Positions 7,939-18,400 of a stretch of DNA of 64,000 nucleotides are shown here, piece by piece (the first letter of the stretch is position 1; each line of letters opens with the position of its first letter). The stretch is from Algibacter miyuki (GTDB lineage: Bacteria > Bacteroidota > Bacteroidia > Flavobacteriales > Flavobacteriaceae), in assembly GCF_042427745.1 (NCBI RefSeq), contig NZ_JBHMFA010000001.1; one strand, 5' to 3'. The notes under the pieces were generated by a model. The model had not been told where the DNA came from and made no database searches. It saw only the letters and a list, made by a program, of their open reading frames with translations. The translations under genes were made by a program, and so were the position numbers.

Positions 7939-8982
7939 GTGAAAAAAAAAACTACTATAAAAGATATTGCTAACGTTTTAAATATTTCACCTGCTGCAGT
8001 TTCAAAAGCCCTTCATGACGACTCGCGAATTAGTGCGAAAACGAAGAAAGCTGTGAAACAAGTTGCAAAAAACCTTAACTACCAACCCAACCATTTAGCA
8101 AGTGCTTTAAGAAAAGGAAAAAGCAACTTGGTAGGTGTTATTGTTCCGAGAACCAATAGCAACTTCTTTTCTTCAGTAATCCAGAATATGGAAGAAGTTT
8201 TAAATAAGGAAGGTTATAACATTATAATTACCCAGTCGAACGAATCATACAAAAAGGAATGTGCCAATATTGACACCTTATTATTTACACAAGTAGATGG
8301 TATTATTGCTTCGATGGCTAATGAAACAGTAGATTTAAGTTATTATGAAAAAGTAAAATCGAGTGGAATTCCCTTAATTTTATTTGATCGTGGTGAGAAT
8401 GATTTGAATGTAGATTATATTGGCATTAACGATTACCATAGCAGCCACATGATTGTTGAACATTTAATAGAACAAGGCTGTAAACGCATTGCGCATATTG
8501 GAGGGTTTAAACGTACACGAATTTTCAATAATAGAATTCGCGGTTATATTGATGCCTTAAAGAAACATGATTTACCGTTAGATACCGAACTTTTAATTGA
8601 AAGCAGTTTATCGATAGAAGATGGTCGCGAAAAAATGACACAACTTTTAGCCCTTAAACATAGACCAGATGCGGTTTACGTAGCTGGAGATTACGCCGCT
8701 TTAGGTGCATTACAGGTTTTAAACGAACAACAAATACGCATGCCAGAAGATATTGCTCTGGTTGGTTTTGGAAACGAACCCTTTACCGCTATGGTAACAC
8801 CAACAATGACCAGCATTGAGCAACATAGTGTACAAATAGGAAAACAAGCTGCAAAAACGTTCTTAGAGCACGCCAAAAAAAGCACGATCACACAAACGTT
8901 AAACAAAATAATTTTAGACGCCGAATTAGTGATTCGCGACTCCTCTAAAAAAAAAATAAGCGTTACAGTTTTTACACCGTAA
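7939..8982 (+). CDS. LacI-family regulator of the KDG branch
   Basis: With a GTG start at 7939 the protein is 347 residues and begins directly with the canonical helix-turn-helix (KKKTTIKDIANVLNISPAAV, recognition helix SKALHDD), then the hinge helix (NHLASALRKGKS) and a sugar-binding sensor domain (from LVGVIVPRTN). An upstream in-frame TTG at 7873 would add 22 residues, but it lies inside the -33 promoter box and upstream of the expected transcript start, so it is rejected. The gene is divergent from kdgK, and both promoters contain TTAAACGTTTAA palindromes, which supports control of kdgK-eda and of itself. The likely inducer is a pathway intermediate such as KDG or KDPG (inference). Confidence 0.9.
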   Translation: MKKKTTIKDIANVLNISPAAVSKALHDDSRISAKTKKAVKQVAKNLNYQPNHLASALRKGKSNLVGVIVPRTNSNFFSSVIQNMEEVLNKEGYNIIITQSNESYKKECANIDTLLFTQVDGIIASMANETVDLSYYEKVKSSGIPLILFDRGENDLNVDYIGINDYHSSHMIVEHLIEQGCKRIAHIGGFKRTRIFNNRIRGYIDALKKHDLPLDTELLIESSLSIEDGREKMTQLLALKHRPDAVYVAGDYAALGALQVLNEQQIRMPEDIALVGFGNEPFTAMVTPTMTSIEQHSVQIGKQAAKTFLEHAKKSTITQTLNKIILDAELVIRDSSKKKISVTVFTP

Positions 8983-8990
8983 CGCTTATT
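8955..8990. terminator. Bidirectional terminator overlapping the lacI stop codon
   Basis: AATAAGCGTTAC (8955-8966) pairs perfectly with GTAACGCTTATT (8979-8990). The second arm contains the lacI stop codon, so the hairpin is partly coding. On the minus strand an A run (8948-8957) gives a U tract, serving the convergent dehydrogenase gene. Confidence 0.75.
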
Positions 8991-9044
8991 TCTATAAATC
9001 AAGTAGCTTAAAAAACTACCCATTTTTCACATTACTTTTTTAGC

Positions 9045-9809
9045 TTAGATTCCTAAACCTTGACCACCTGTAACTTGAATCGTTTCAGCTGTAAGGAAAG
9101 AAGCATCTTCGCTAGCTAAGAATGATACTACACCAGCTACTTGTTCTGGTTTTCCTAGTTCACCTAATAAGATGTTATTTTTCCAAGAAGCAAATACTTC
9201 TGGCTTAGTAGATTTAATTTGCGCGTGGAAAGCGGTATCAATAGTACCCGGAGATACTGCATTTACTCTAATTCCGTACTCAGCTAAATCTTTTGCTAAC
9301 GCTCTAGTAATCGCGTGAACTCCAGCTTTAGATGTTCCGTAAACTCCAGCACCAGGTCCTCCAGCATTCCAACCAGCGATAGATGTGTAGTTAATGATAG
9401 ATGCATTCTCTCCTTTTTTAAGGAAAGGTATTGCTGCTCTAGAAGCGAAAAACGTAGAATCCAAGTTTAAAGCCATTACAGATCTGTAAAACTCAGTAGT
9501 CATTTCTTCAAATCTAGAACGTCCACCTAACCCACCTGCGTTGTTCACAAGTACATTGATTTTTCCGTATTTTTCACCAATTTTATTGATGTTTGCTGTT
9601 ACTTCTTCTTCTTTAGTAACATCAAATCCATAATATTCAGCAGAGATTCCAGCGTCAGTAAGTTCTTTTACTCTTCCAGCACCTGCTTCATCATCTATAC
9701 CATTTAACACTACTGTGTAACCGTCTTTACCTAATCTTTTTGCTACTTCGAAACCAATCCCTCCGGTAGCTCCTGTTATTACTGCAACTTTTACATTTGA
9801 ATTACTCAT
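9045..9809 (-). CDS. Short-chain dehydrogenase, probable DEH reductase
   Basis: The 254-residue SDR oxidoreductase has the cofactor motif TGATGGIG (12-19), NNAG (89-92) and the catalytic set S143, Y157, K161. The sequence NGIDD after the second strand is compatible with either cofactor preference and does not decide it. In alginate degraders, an SDR in this position reduces 4-deoxy-L-erythro-5-hexoseulose uronate (DEH) to 2-keto-3-deoxygluconate, which feeds KdgK. The assignment rests on the neighbours: it follows the uronate-type MFS transporter by 43 nt in one transcription unit. The family alone would allow other keto-reductions (for example 3-oxoacyl-ACP reductase), which the context makes unlikely. 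Confidence 0.85.
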   Translation of the reverse strand: MSNSNVKVAVITGATGGIGFEVAKRLGKDGYTVVLNGIDDEAGAGRVKELTDAGISAEYYGFDVTKEEEVTANINKIGEKYGKINVLVNNAGGLGGRSRFEEMTTEFYRSVMALNLDSTFFASRAAIPFLKKGENASIINYTSIAGWNAGGPGAGVYGTSKAGVHAITRALAKDLAEYGIRVNAVSPGTIDTAFHAQIKSTKPEVFASWKNNILLGELGKPEQVAGVVSFLASEDASFLTAETIQVTGGQGLGI

Positions 9810-9852
9810 ATTCTCTAAATTTAAACTTTATTATACTTGTTTGATATTAATT

Positions 9853-11151
9853 TTATTTTTCTTTTAATGGTTCAATTTTAGGGCATAATACCCAAACACT
9901 GGCCATTGTAATAATTGCTAATCCTGCTCCAATAATAAATGCTGGAGTATAATTACCTCCTGAAGTTAACCAAGGCACCAATGCTGTTAAACCAAATGCG
10001 CCTAACTTAGCTGCCATTCCTGCAAACCCTGAAAGTGTTCCAACTGTTTTTCCGCCAAATAAATCACTTGGTAATGTTTGCACATTTCCAATTGCTGTTT
10101 GGAAACCAAATAAAATAACCGCCATTAATAATACTGCTGTTACTGGTCCTCCTGGATTTGCCATTGCCAATAATGCAGGTAACATAATTACACAACCTAG
10201 TGTAATAACAAACTTTCTTGTTTTGTTTACAGTCCAACCTACTTTAATACGGTTTTGAGCTAATAACCCTCCAAACCAAGCACCTAACATAGCACCTACA
10301 TAAGGCACCCAAGCATAGAAACCAATTGATTTTACATCCATTCCATAAACTTCGTTTAGATAAAGTGGAATCCAAAAAATGAATAACCACCAAATAGGAT
10401 CTAACGCTGCTGATGCCAAAATAACACCCCAGCTTTCTTTATGCGATAGCATCGTTTTTGTATCTGGGTTATACCCATCATCAAACTCGCCATCGTCATC
10501 TTCATCTTGATTTTTCTGTCCTGTTAAAATATACTCACGCTCTTCATCAGTTATCCAAGGGTGATTTTTAGGTGGCGATTTTACTAAAATCCACCAAGGA
10601 ACAAGCCATAACAGCCCCGTTACACCTACTAAGATGAAAATCCAATTCCAACTAAAATACACCGATAATAATCCAATGGTTGGAAATGCAATGATTCCCC
10701 CAATTGCGGCACCAGAATTAAACAAACCTTGAGCAAATGCGCGCTCTTTAGTAGGAAACCATTCGGCATTAGCTTTTGCAGCACCAGGCCAGTTACCAGC
10801 TTCTGATATCCCCAATAACGAACGGAATAAACTTAAAGTAAAAATACCTCTTGCGAAAGCGTGTAAAGCCGTTGCTATTGACCAAAACCCAATAGATAAT
10901 GTAAACCCAATTCGAGTTCCTAACTTATCGAAGATTTTACCAAAAATAGCTTGACCAAAGGCATAAGAAAATATGAAAATAGTTGAAATTATCGCGTAAA
11001 TACCTTTTCTTTCATCTGGTGTTTTATCAGGATACAAATCTTTTGCTATATCCGGCCAAAGCACAGGCAGTGCTTGCCTATCGATGTAATTTATAACAGT
11101 AGCTAAAGCAATTAAGCCTATTACCCACCATCTTAGACCTTTTAATTTCAT
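9853..11151 (-). CDS. MFS transporter, hexuronate/DEH uptake (ACS/ExuT type)
   Basis: This 432-residue inner-membrane protein has about 12 predicted membrane segments and anion:cation symporter features: NYIDRQALPVLWPDI near the first helix and the loop motif GKIFDKLGTRIGF between helices 2 and 3. A charged, Asp/Glu-rich central loop (about 205-240, with DEDDDGEFDDGYN) separates the two halves. ExuT-type members carry hexuronates. In an alginate locus the substrate is expected to be unsaturated monouronate or DEH made by PL17 in the periplasm. It lies between the GntR gene and the DEH reductase, all on the minus strand, with a short palindrome in the 84-nt gap to gntR. Confidence 0.88.
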   Translation of the reverse strand: MKLKGLRWWVIGLIALATVINYIDRQALPVLWPDIAKDLYPDKTPDERKGIYAIISTIFIFSYAFGQAIFGKIFDKLGTRIGFTLSIGFWSIATALHAFARGIFTLSLFRSLLGISEAGNWPGAAKANAEWFPTKERAFAQGLFNSGAAIGGIIAFPTIGLLSVYFSWNWIFILVGVTGLLWLVPWWILVKSPPKNHPWITDEEREYILTGQKNQDEDDDGEFDDGYNPDTKTMLSHKESWGVILASAALDPIWWLFIFWIPLYLNEVYGMDVKSIGFYAWVPYVGAMLGAWFGGLLAQNRIKVGWTVNKTRKFVITLGCVIMLPALLAMANPGGPVTAVLLMAVILFGFQTAIGNVQTLPSDLFGGKTVGTLSGFAGMAAKLGAFGLTALVPWLTSGGNYTPAFIIGAGLAIITMASVWVLCPKIEPLKEK

Positions 11152-11197
11152 AAGTTTATTTGTTTTAATTAATTTAGTTTAGTATAAATTTGAAACC

Positions 11198-11216
11198 TAT
11201 AACCTCTAAGGTTATA
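11198..11216. promoter_or_regulatory. Palindrome between gntR and the MFS gene
   Basis: TATAACCT (11198-11205) and AGGTTATA (11209-11216) form a perfect inverted repeat around CTA; outer GAAA and TTTC extend it with a small bulge. No U tract follows, so it is either an RNA hairpin between cistrons or an operator. It does not match the TGGTnnACCA or TTAAACGTTTAA motifs. Confidence 0.4.
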
Positions 11217-11235
11217 TTTCAAAATAGAGGTTCGT

Positions 11236-11940
11236 TTATTTAATTTTATAACAATATTGATATAGTATTTTAAAATGATCTTTCATTTTTTGTTTAGCCA
11301 ATGCTGGATCTTGTTTTTTTATAGCTTCAAAAATATCTTCATGTTCTTGAATACCAACAACAGCTTGATCGATGTCGCACACATGATACTTACCAAAATC
11401 AATAATTATTTGTGGTGTAATGGTTAACATAAACGTATTCATTGTACTGTTTCCACAGGCTTTCGCAATAGCCAAGTGAAAAAGCAAATCTTCCTGAACA
11501 GCGTCTTCACCCGCTAAGGCTTTTTCTTTATAAGCATCTAAGCTTATTTTTATATTTTCTAAATCTTCATCTGTTCTGCGTAAAGCTGCCAATCGTACTG
11601 TTTTTAATTCTAACAATATTCTAGTTTCTACCAAAGACTTAAAATCTGGAGCTTCTAATCCTAGAATATCATCAATCATTCCGTTCATAGCAACAACACC
11701 TATGTTTGCGACAAATGTTCCACTTTGAGGAATAGATTTTAAAAGACCGTAAAATTCCATTTTTTGTATGGCATCACGAACATTAGAACGACTTACTTCA
11801 AACTTTTCAGACAACGAGCGCTCGGAGGGTAACTTATCTCCCGGTTCTAAATTTTTATAATTTATTAAACCTTTTATCTTACCTATAATATCGTTTTGAG
11901 TTTTCTGATTCTCGCTAATAGTAAGTATCTCTAATTTCAT
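11236..11940 (-). CDS. GntR-family regulator, FadR (FCD) subfamily
   Basis: This 234-residue regulator has an N-terminal winged helix (about 15-80; GDKLPSERSLSEKFEVSRSN, then RDAIQKMEFYGLLKS and GTFVA in the wing) and a C-terminal all-helical FCD ligand domain (about 90-230) with FHLAIAKACGN and a late histidine near MKDHF that fit the family's metal/ligand site. FCD regulators commonly sense sugar acids and related carboxylates and bind short TGGT-ACCA-type palindromes. Tandem TGGTnnACCA sites are found at three promoters of this locus (near 18.9, 21.9 and 25.0 kb), making this protein the prime candidate to bind them, probably as a repressor relieved by DEH, KDG or KDPG (inference). It lies 135 nt downstream of PL7 and precedes the MFS and SDR genes. 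Confidence 0.9.
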   Translation of the reverse strand: MKLEILTISENQKTQNDIIGKIKGLINYKNLEPGDKLPSERSLSEKFEVSRSNVRDAIQKMEFYGLLKSIPQSGTFVANIGVVAMNGMIDDILGLEAPDFKSLVETRILLELKTVRLAALRRTDEDLENIKISLDAYKEKALAGEDAVQEDLLFHLAIAKACGNSTMNTFMLTITPQIIIDFGKYHVCDIDQAVVGIQEHEDIFEAIKKQDPALAKQKMKDHFKILYQYCYKIK

Positions 11941-12075
11941 GTGTTCTTAATTTAATAATTATTAATAGCGCTATCTATTTTAGGCTAATCAATTAATGCC
12001 GTCCAATTTAAACAAAACCGATAAACATACCATTGCTTCTATCTCGTTTTTTTCATTTCTGCTAAACCCTCATCT

Positions 12076-12999
12076 TTAATGGCTAACCTCTAAATCATAA
12101 TATTTTACTTTAGCATAAGCACCTTCATCTCTTGATTGAAAATAATTTCCTGCTTTAAAGTAATTTTCGAAAACGCCCCACTTTCTCATGTGCACATCTT
12201 CATATACTTTATATTCTGAATTATTTAAAATAACAACCATTTTTCCTTCTGAAATTTTAACTTCTAAAGTGAACTTTCTAAAGCCTACTTCTTGTTCAAA
12301 ATTAAACCCATCGTCATCTCCCCAAGCATCCTCATGTAATAATGCTTCACCAGTCGCACTTAAATCTTTAAGTACTTTCGTTTTTACTCTAATTTTACCT
12401 TTATCCCAATAAATTTTCAATATCGGTGGCGCATTATTATCTTTTTGACCAATTAGATCCCGTTGCTCATTAGTTAATCTACCGTGAATTTGCATGATAA
12501 TAACTCTATGATATTTACCTTCCGCATCTTTAGAAACCTCATCCATGGCAAGTTTCCCTTTCATGTTGGCACCTTGTGCAAAAGTCCAGTTGGTGTTATT
12601 ATCTCCGGGCACCATTTGTTCTCTTAATTCCGTTCTGGTGTACTTTGTATTTGCTGTTGTAGCTACACTTGGGAACGAATAAAACACCAAACTTCCACTA
12701 GTAGAATCGTTGTACATATACGGTATCAACCTTTCGTCTGTGGCATAATTTAATATTTCTGGTGGTTCAATATTCATGGCGCCTCCTTTTTTATTAAGTT
12801 CTGGCGTGGTAACACTCCAATGACTTAAATCGATATTTGGAAGCTTAACTTTTTTATTCTTTTTTTTCTTCTTCTTAGCTTTTTTTTCTGTTTTAATATC
12901 CGAGTCTGTAACGCCACTTTTCTTGTTTTGAGAAGTCGCGTTAACAGATAGAAATATTGATAAAATAAGTACTAATAATTCTTTTCGGATATTTTTCAT
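12076..12999 (-). CDS. PL7 alginate lyase, secreted endolyase
   Basis: This 307-residue enzyme has an N-terminal signal sequence (about 1-22, ending near NATSQ) and a PL7 jelly-roll domain from about residue 55. The three family motifs are present: RTELR (122-126), QIHG (170-173) and YFKAGNYFQ (280-288). They supply the expected Arg, Gln, His and Tyr of the beta-elimination centre. The Ile form of QIH is usually linked to activity on guluronate-containing blocks. Between signal and catalytic domain lies a lysine-rich stretch (about 38-52, including AKKKKKKNKK). There is no sorting tail or lipobox, so it is probably periplasmic or released. It is the last gene of the susC-susD-PKD-PL7 operon, 11 nt after the PKD gene. 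Confidence 0.92.
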   Translation of the reverse strand: MKNIRKELLVLILSIFLSVNATSQNKKSGVTDSDIKTEKKAKKKKKKNKKVKLPNIDLSHWSVTTPELNKKGGAMNIEPPEILNYATDERLIPYMYNDSTSGSLVFYSFPSVATTANTKYTRTELREQMVPGDNNTNWTFAQGANMKGKLAMDEVSKDAEGKYHRVIIMQIHGRLTNEQRDLIGQKDNNAPPILKIYWDKGKIRVKTKVLKDLSATGEALLHEDAWGDDDGFNFEQEVGFRKFTLEVKISEGKMVVILNNSEYKVYEDVHMRKWGVFENYFKAGNYFQSRDEGAYAKVKYYDLEVSH

Positions 13000-13010
13000 T
13001 TTATTTTTAA

Positions 13011-13955
13011 TTATTCTGCTGGATAAACTTTAACGTTATCAATGTATAACTCATCATTAGTTATAGCATACATTAATATTGCAATTTCACCTGATGCATT
13101 TGAAGCAAAAACTTGTTTAACGACTTCAAAATTACCTTTACCGTTAGCCTCATCACCAACTAAAGTAAGTAAAGGCGTACTAGAAGCTGCTGTTGCGGCA
13201 TCGTCATACCAACCGTCTACTATTGAAATAATAGCTCTATCTCCACCTTCAATATCATCTTTATCTGTTTTAATAGCATATTCATATTCTAAAATATAAT
13301 TAGTATTAGGTGTTACCGTTATGGCTTGGTAACCATATCGTGTACCACTACCTAAAGAAGGTCCAGCAGATGTAGAACCTGTATATTTAGCTCCTGGTGT
13401 TTTACTTGCCCCAGAATCTCCACCTTCATAATTAAGCGGTGACCCATCAGAACTTGCGTTAAATGCATTTGTTGAACAACCAGAGCAACCTGCCGGTTTC
13501 CATCCACTTGTTCCGCTTTCAAAATCGCCATTTACAATTTCTGGATTAATAGCTGGTGGAACTTCTGGTTCAACAACCTCAACATCTAAAGTAAATGTAC
13601 TTGATTTACCAAGTTTATCTGTAGCTGTTAATGTTACTGTATATGTTCCTTCTCCAGGGTAAGTATTTTCACCATCAATACCAGTTGATGAATTACCATC
13701 ACCATAATCCCACACATAACCTGTTGCATTCGATGATGTGTTAGAGAAATCATAGGTTTCAAATTCTGATGTTACTATTGCCAAAAAACTTGCCGTTGGA
13801 GGTGTTTTATCCTCTTTGGAGTTAGCTTCTGGTAAATCAAATTCTAAAGCATTAATAGAAGGATCGCAAGATGTAAATGAAATACACACCATAAGTAGCA
13901 AAGCACTTACCGACGTACCAAATACGTGTTTTTTTAAATTAACAATTGTTTTCAT
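13011..13955 (-). CDS. PKD-domain surface lipoprotein, probable glycan binder
   Basis: The 314-residue protein has a lipoprotein signal with C30 after CISFTS, a PKD domain (about 48-128; the WDYGDG motif and YPGEGTYTVTLTATD are clear) and a C-terminal beta-rich region (about 135-314, starting NGDFESGTSGW) resembling a carbohydrate-binding module. Its position after susD matches the SusE/SusF or surface glycan-binding protein slot of polysaccharide loci, so binding alginate at the cell surface is the likely role. No catalytic motif is seen. It is in an operon 27 nt after susD and 11 nt before PL7. Confidence 0.85.
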   Translation of the reverse strand: MKTIVNLKKHVFGTSVSALLLMVCISFTSCDPSINALEFDLPEANSKEDKTPPTASFLAIVTSEFETYDFSNTSSNATGYVWDYGDGNSSTGIDGENTYPGEGTYTVTLTATDKLGKSSTFTLDVEVVEPEVPPAINPEIVNGDFESGTSGWKPAGCSGCSTNAFNASSDGSPLNYEGGDSGASKTPGAKYTGSTSAGPSLGSGTRYGYQAITVTPNTNYILEYEYAIKTDKDDIEGGDRAIISIVDGWYDDAATAASSTPLLTLVGDEANGKGNFEVVKQVFASNASGEIAILMYAITNDELYIDNVKVYPAE

Positions 13956-13982
13956 ATCTTTTTATTTAAAAATTAATTTATC

Positions 13983-15443
13983 CTAATTATAACCTGGATT
14001 TTGATTCATAAGGCCTTGACTTAAATTTATTTCATTTTGAGGAATTGGTAATAACAAATCCGTAGAAGTAAAGTTAAACCCGTTGGCAGTTGCAAACGCA
14101 GAAAGTGTAGATTGTGCTTCATTAAAACGAATTAAATCGAATAATCTTTGATTTTCAAAAGCCAATTCTACGCGTCTTTCAGCCAATAATTCTAATTTAG
14201 TTAATGTTGAAGGCGTATCGGTAAATCCAGCTCTTTCCCTAACTTCCATATAAGAACCTATAGCATTACCATTGGTTGTTTCTGTACCACCTGCTAAAAT
14301 AGCTTCTGCATGCATTAACAACACATCCGCATAACGTAAAACGATCCAATCGTTGCCTGCTAGCTGTGGCAAACCTGTAAAATCTTGTCCATTGGTTCCT
14401 CCTGAATCACCATCAGGAAAATATTTGGCAACTTGATATCTAACTGTTCCTCCAAAAAGAGTAAGTGGATCTTCTCTGTAAGAGTTTTCCGTTCTATTAC
14501 CTCCTCGAGCATCAATTGCAGCAACAACATCTGTGGTAGCGTAATTAACTCCACTTGTATGTCCTTGAGCATTCATCCATTCTGCTGAGAATATCTGACT
14601 GTTATCTTGTACACCACTATTATACCCTATGGCAAAAATAACCTCATCGTTCAATTCAGAATAAAATACATCATGAAAATCTTCTAGCTTATATTTTCCT
14701 CCATTTATAATTTCTTCACAAAGTAACTGTGCTTTAGTATAAGATTCTGAGGTACCTATAGTTAAATGTACTTTTGCTAATAATGCTTTCGCGGCATCTT
14801 TTGAAGCTCTTGTTTTATATCCATGATCTGCTATACTACTCGCAGCTGTTTCTAAATCGGAAACAATTAAATCATATATGATGTCAGTATCAACTCGAGT
14901 AAACTCTTTTTCAACTTCCAACGGAGCGACAACGCGATCAATTAACGGTAAATCGCCAAATAATCTCACTAAATTAAAATAAGAATATGCTCTTAAAAAC
15001 TTAGCTTCACCTTCTATGGCTGCAGCTGCTTCAGCATCTTCAATAATTCCTAATTTTTCTATGATAACATTAGCTCTATAAATAGTTTCAAATGAACTTG
15101 TATAGTAGTTTAATACAAAGTTATTTGTTGGAAGTACAGCAAAACTTTCCATTTGTCCCGCATCTGAAGCATCTTCTGAATCTGGACTCTTAGTACTTGT
15201 ATTATCGGAACGCATTTCTGTTAAGTAAAATTCCCACTGCACACCGTGGTTCAAATCTTTACTGCTAGTATTTACCCCTTTAATTGCGGCGTAAACACCT
15301 ATTAAACCTGTTTCCAACTCATCGACTGAGGTATAATAATTATCTGTTGTTATCGCAGAGCTTAGTTCCGCTTCCAAAAAGTCACTACAAGAAACCGTGG
15401 AACCCACCATCAACATTAAAGCGATATATTTAAAATATTTCAT
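13983..15443 (-). CDS. SusD/RagB-family nutrient-binding lipoprotein
   Basis: This 486-residue outer-surface lipoprotein has a lipobox with C19 (GSTVSCSDF) and the SusD fold: an N-terminal region DFLEAELSSAITTDNYYTS, tetratricopeptide-like helices around EGEAKFLRAYSYFNLVRLFG (about 145-165), and the C-terminal ERRVELAFENQRLFDLIRF. It forms the lid over the SusC-type transporter and should bind alginate oligosaccharides. It lies 31 nt downstream of susC and 27 nt upstream of the PKD gene, in a four-gene operon. Confidence 0.95.
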   Translation of the reverse strand: MKYFKYIALMLMVGSTVSCSDFLEAELSSAITTDNYYTSVDELETGLIGVYAAIKGVNTSSKDLNHGVQWEFYLTEMRSDNTSTKSPDSEDASDAGQMESFAVLPTNNFVLNYYTSSFETIYRANVIIEKLGIIEDAEAAAAIEGEAKFLRAYSYFNLVRLFGDLPLIDRVVAPLEVEKEFTRVDTDIIYDLIVSDLETAASSIADHGYKTRASKDAAKALLAKVHLTIGTSESYTKAQLLCEEIINGGKYKLEDFHDVFYSELNDEVIFAIGYNSGVQDNSQIFSAEWMNAQGHTSGVNYATTDVVAAIDARGGNRTENSYREDPLTLFGGTVRYQVAKYFPDGDSGGTNGQDFTGLPQLAGNDWIVLRYADVLLMHAEAILAGGTETTNGNAIGSYMEVRERAGFTDTPSTLTKLELLAERRVELAFENQRLFDLIRFNEAQSTLSAFATANGFNFTSTDLLLPIPQNEINLSQGLMNQNPGYN

Positions 15444-15474
15444 AATATTATTTATTAAATCGTTAAAAAAATTA

Positions 15475-18400
15475 TTAAAAATCTAAATTTAAACCGAGAG
15501 AAATAGTTCTATAAATTGGAGATCCACCTCTTTGATAACCATATTGGGTAGGGCTTGTTTTGTCTACAGCCTCTGGATTCCACCCTGTATAATTATCTGC
15601 GGTTTTATAAATTAAATTTTGACCTGTTGCATACACTCTTAACCCTGAAATTTTAAATCTTTCTAGAGCAGCGCTAGGGAAGTTATATCCAATATTCACG
15701 TTTCTTAATGCAATGTAAGAGGCATCTTGAACAATACTGTTAGTAAAATACTTATCAACTAAAAACTCTTGATCTGGAGTATCTGCTGCTATTGTTCTGT
15801 TATTGTTATTACTAAACAAGTAATGATCTGCTATATTTCTTACTTCTGCACCATGAGAACCTTGGAACATGAAAGAGAAATCGAAATCTCCAATATTAAA
15901 CTCGTTAGTTAAACTCCAAATTAACTCTGGATAAGGATTACCTAATACCGTTTTATCTTCTTCATCTAAAACCCCATCACCATTTAAATCTTTAACATAT
16001 ACTAAACCAGATTCTGCACCTACGTGTCTATATGGTCTATCTCTATATTCTATAGGAATTTCCTTATCTACAACATAACCATAATATTGAGATATTGGTT
16101 GACCTTCTAAATTTATCCACTCTGCCGGTCTACTTGGGTCTAAACTTGTAATCTGACCATCTGAATCTGCAAAATCTACTAATTCGTTTTTATTTGTAGT
16201 AGCTATAAGTGTTGAACTCCAACGAAACTTTTCTCCAGTAATATTCTTTGTTCTCAACTCTAATTCCCAACCTTCATTTTTAACTTCACCTAAGTTAACT
16301 AATGCCCCCTTAAAACCTGTAGTTACAGATATTGGGTTATCTAATAGTAATTGATCACTTGTTCTTTGGTACCAATCTACAGAACCTGTTATTCTATTAT
16401 TTGCAAAGCCAAAATCGATACCTGGGTTAATTTCAACTAAACGCTCCCACTTTAATTGTGGATTTGCGATGTTTACAGGAGAAATACCAGCAGTAATGGT
16501 ACCATCTACAGAATAACTATTCCCTGACGCTCCTAATAGAGCTAAATGCGGATAATAATCGACTAGAATATTATCTGTATTCAAGGTTGTAGAACTTCCG
16601 TTTGCGTCTTGATCTACCGCTCCTGTATTTAATCTATCGTTACCTGTAACACCATAACTTAATCTAAATTTTAGATTACTTACAACATTACTATCTTGTA
16701 AGAAGTCTTCTTTAGCAATGTTCCATCCTACAGATGCAGCAGGGAAATTACCATATTGAAAATCTGATCCGAAAATAGAACTACCATCACGTCTCATACT
16801 AAGTGATGCTAAGTATTTATTATCATAAGCATAAGTTAATCTTGACACATAAGAAATACCACGTTTTTGCCATTCAAAACCGTCATATTCAGCAATAGAT
16901 GTGGCATTAGTAATTTGTTGCACTATATCATTAGTGTAACCTGTACCCTTAAATCCTGAATAGAAAAAGTTTCTACTTTCAATGGATACACCAGCAACAA
17001 GCCCTAAATCATGTTTACCAAATGATTTATCATAATTGAAAAAGTTATCAAAAATAATGTAATTTTCTTTTTGAGAAATCTCTTCCATGTAAGCATCAGT
17101 AATGTTTTCCCTAGCTTGTGTACCCATATAATCAATACGCTTAGTATCGTTATATGAAGCAGATAGAGACGACTTGAAGCTTAAATCATCGGTTATTTTA
17201 TATTGACCATATAAGTTACCATACATTTGAAACTTTTTATCGGTTCTGTCACGCTCAGTAATTCTAGCGTAAGGGTTAGCATTATTACTATTCCCGATAT
17301 TGGTAAGAATATCATTAATTTCACCATCTCCATCTAAATCAAATATGGTAAAATGATCTTGTCTAGCATAATCACCAATTGCTAAATCTGGATAAGCTCC
17401 ATTTGGATCAACATATTGTAATGATTGTTCCGTATGATAAATAGGTAACCAAGGCTGATGTCTTGCTACGTTATGAATGTTTTCTGAAAACCTTCTTCTG
17501 TTTGTGTAAGATGGACTTATAGTAGCACCAACACTAAACTTATCATTTAATTTACTATCAACTTTTATTCTAGTTCCAATTTTCTTATAATTATCCACTA
17601 GCATTACTCCCTCATCCTCAGAGTAATTCATACTTATAGTAAACTTAGTTTTTTCATTTCCTCCTCTTAATGATAAAGAGTGGTTTTTTATAACACCTGA
17701 TTCAAAAAATACATCTTGCCAAGAACGATCCGTTCCTATTTGTAACTGTGCTTGTGTATACTGCGATATCACACCGTTTTCTTGCATTTGCATGTCTGCC
17801 CAACCTTGAGTTGTAAAGCCATAAGCATCACTTTGCCTAGCCGTTTTCATACCTGTAAACGTACTATAATTAACTCTTGTTTTTCCGGCAACACCAGATT
17901 TCATAGTAATCATAATAATACCATTAGATCCTTTAGAACCATAAATAGAAGAAGACGCTGCATCTTTTAATATTTCAAAAGATTCTACATCATTCATATT
18001 TAACGAACCTAAAAAACTTGAGCTTACTATAATACCATCAACAACTATCAAAGGCGTAGAATCACCAGCCATAGAACCAACACCTCTAATCGTGATTGTT
18101 GGAGCTGCACCAGCTTCACCATCTGTAGCTTGAATATTTACACCCGATACTTGCCCTATTAAAGCATCATCAACCCTTGATACAGCAATTTGATCAAGAT
18201 CGTCGTTTACTACTTTTGAAACGGCACCAGTTACGTGTGATTTTTTTTGAGTTCCATACCCAATAACAACAACTTCATCTAACTTAGCTAAATCTTCTTC
18301 TAGTGCTATATTTAGTGACGTTTGATTTGCTACAATAATAGTTTGAGATACAAAGCCTATATAAGAAACTTGAAGAACGTCTCCTGCTGCAACTTGTATT

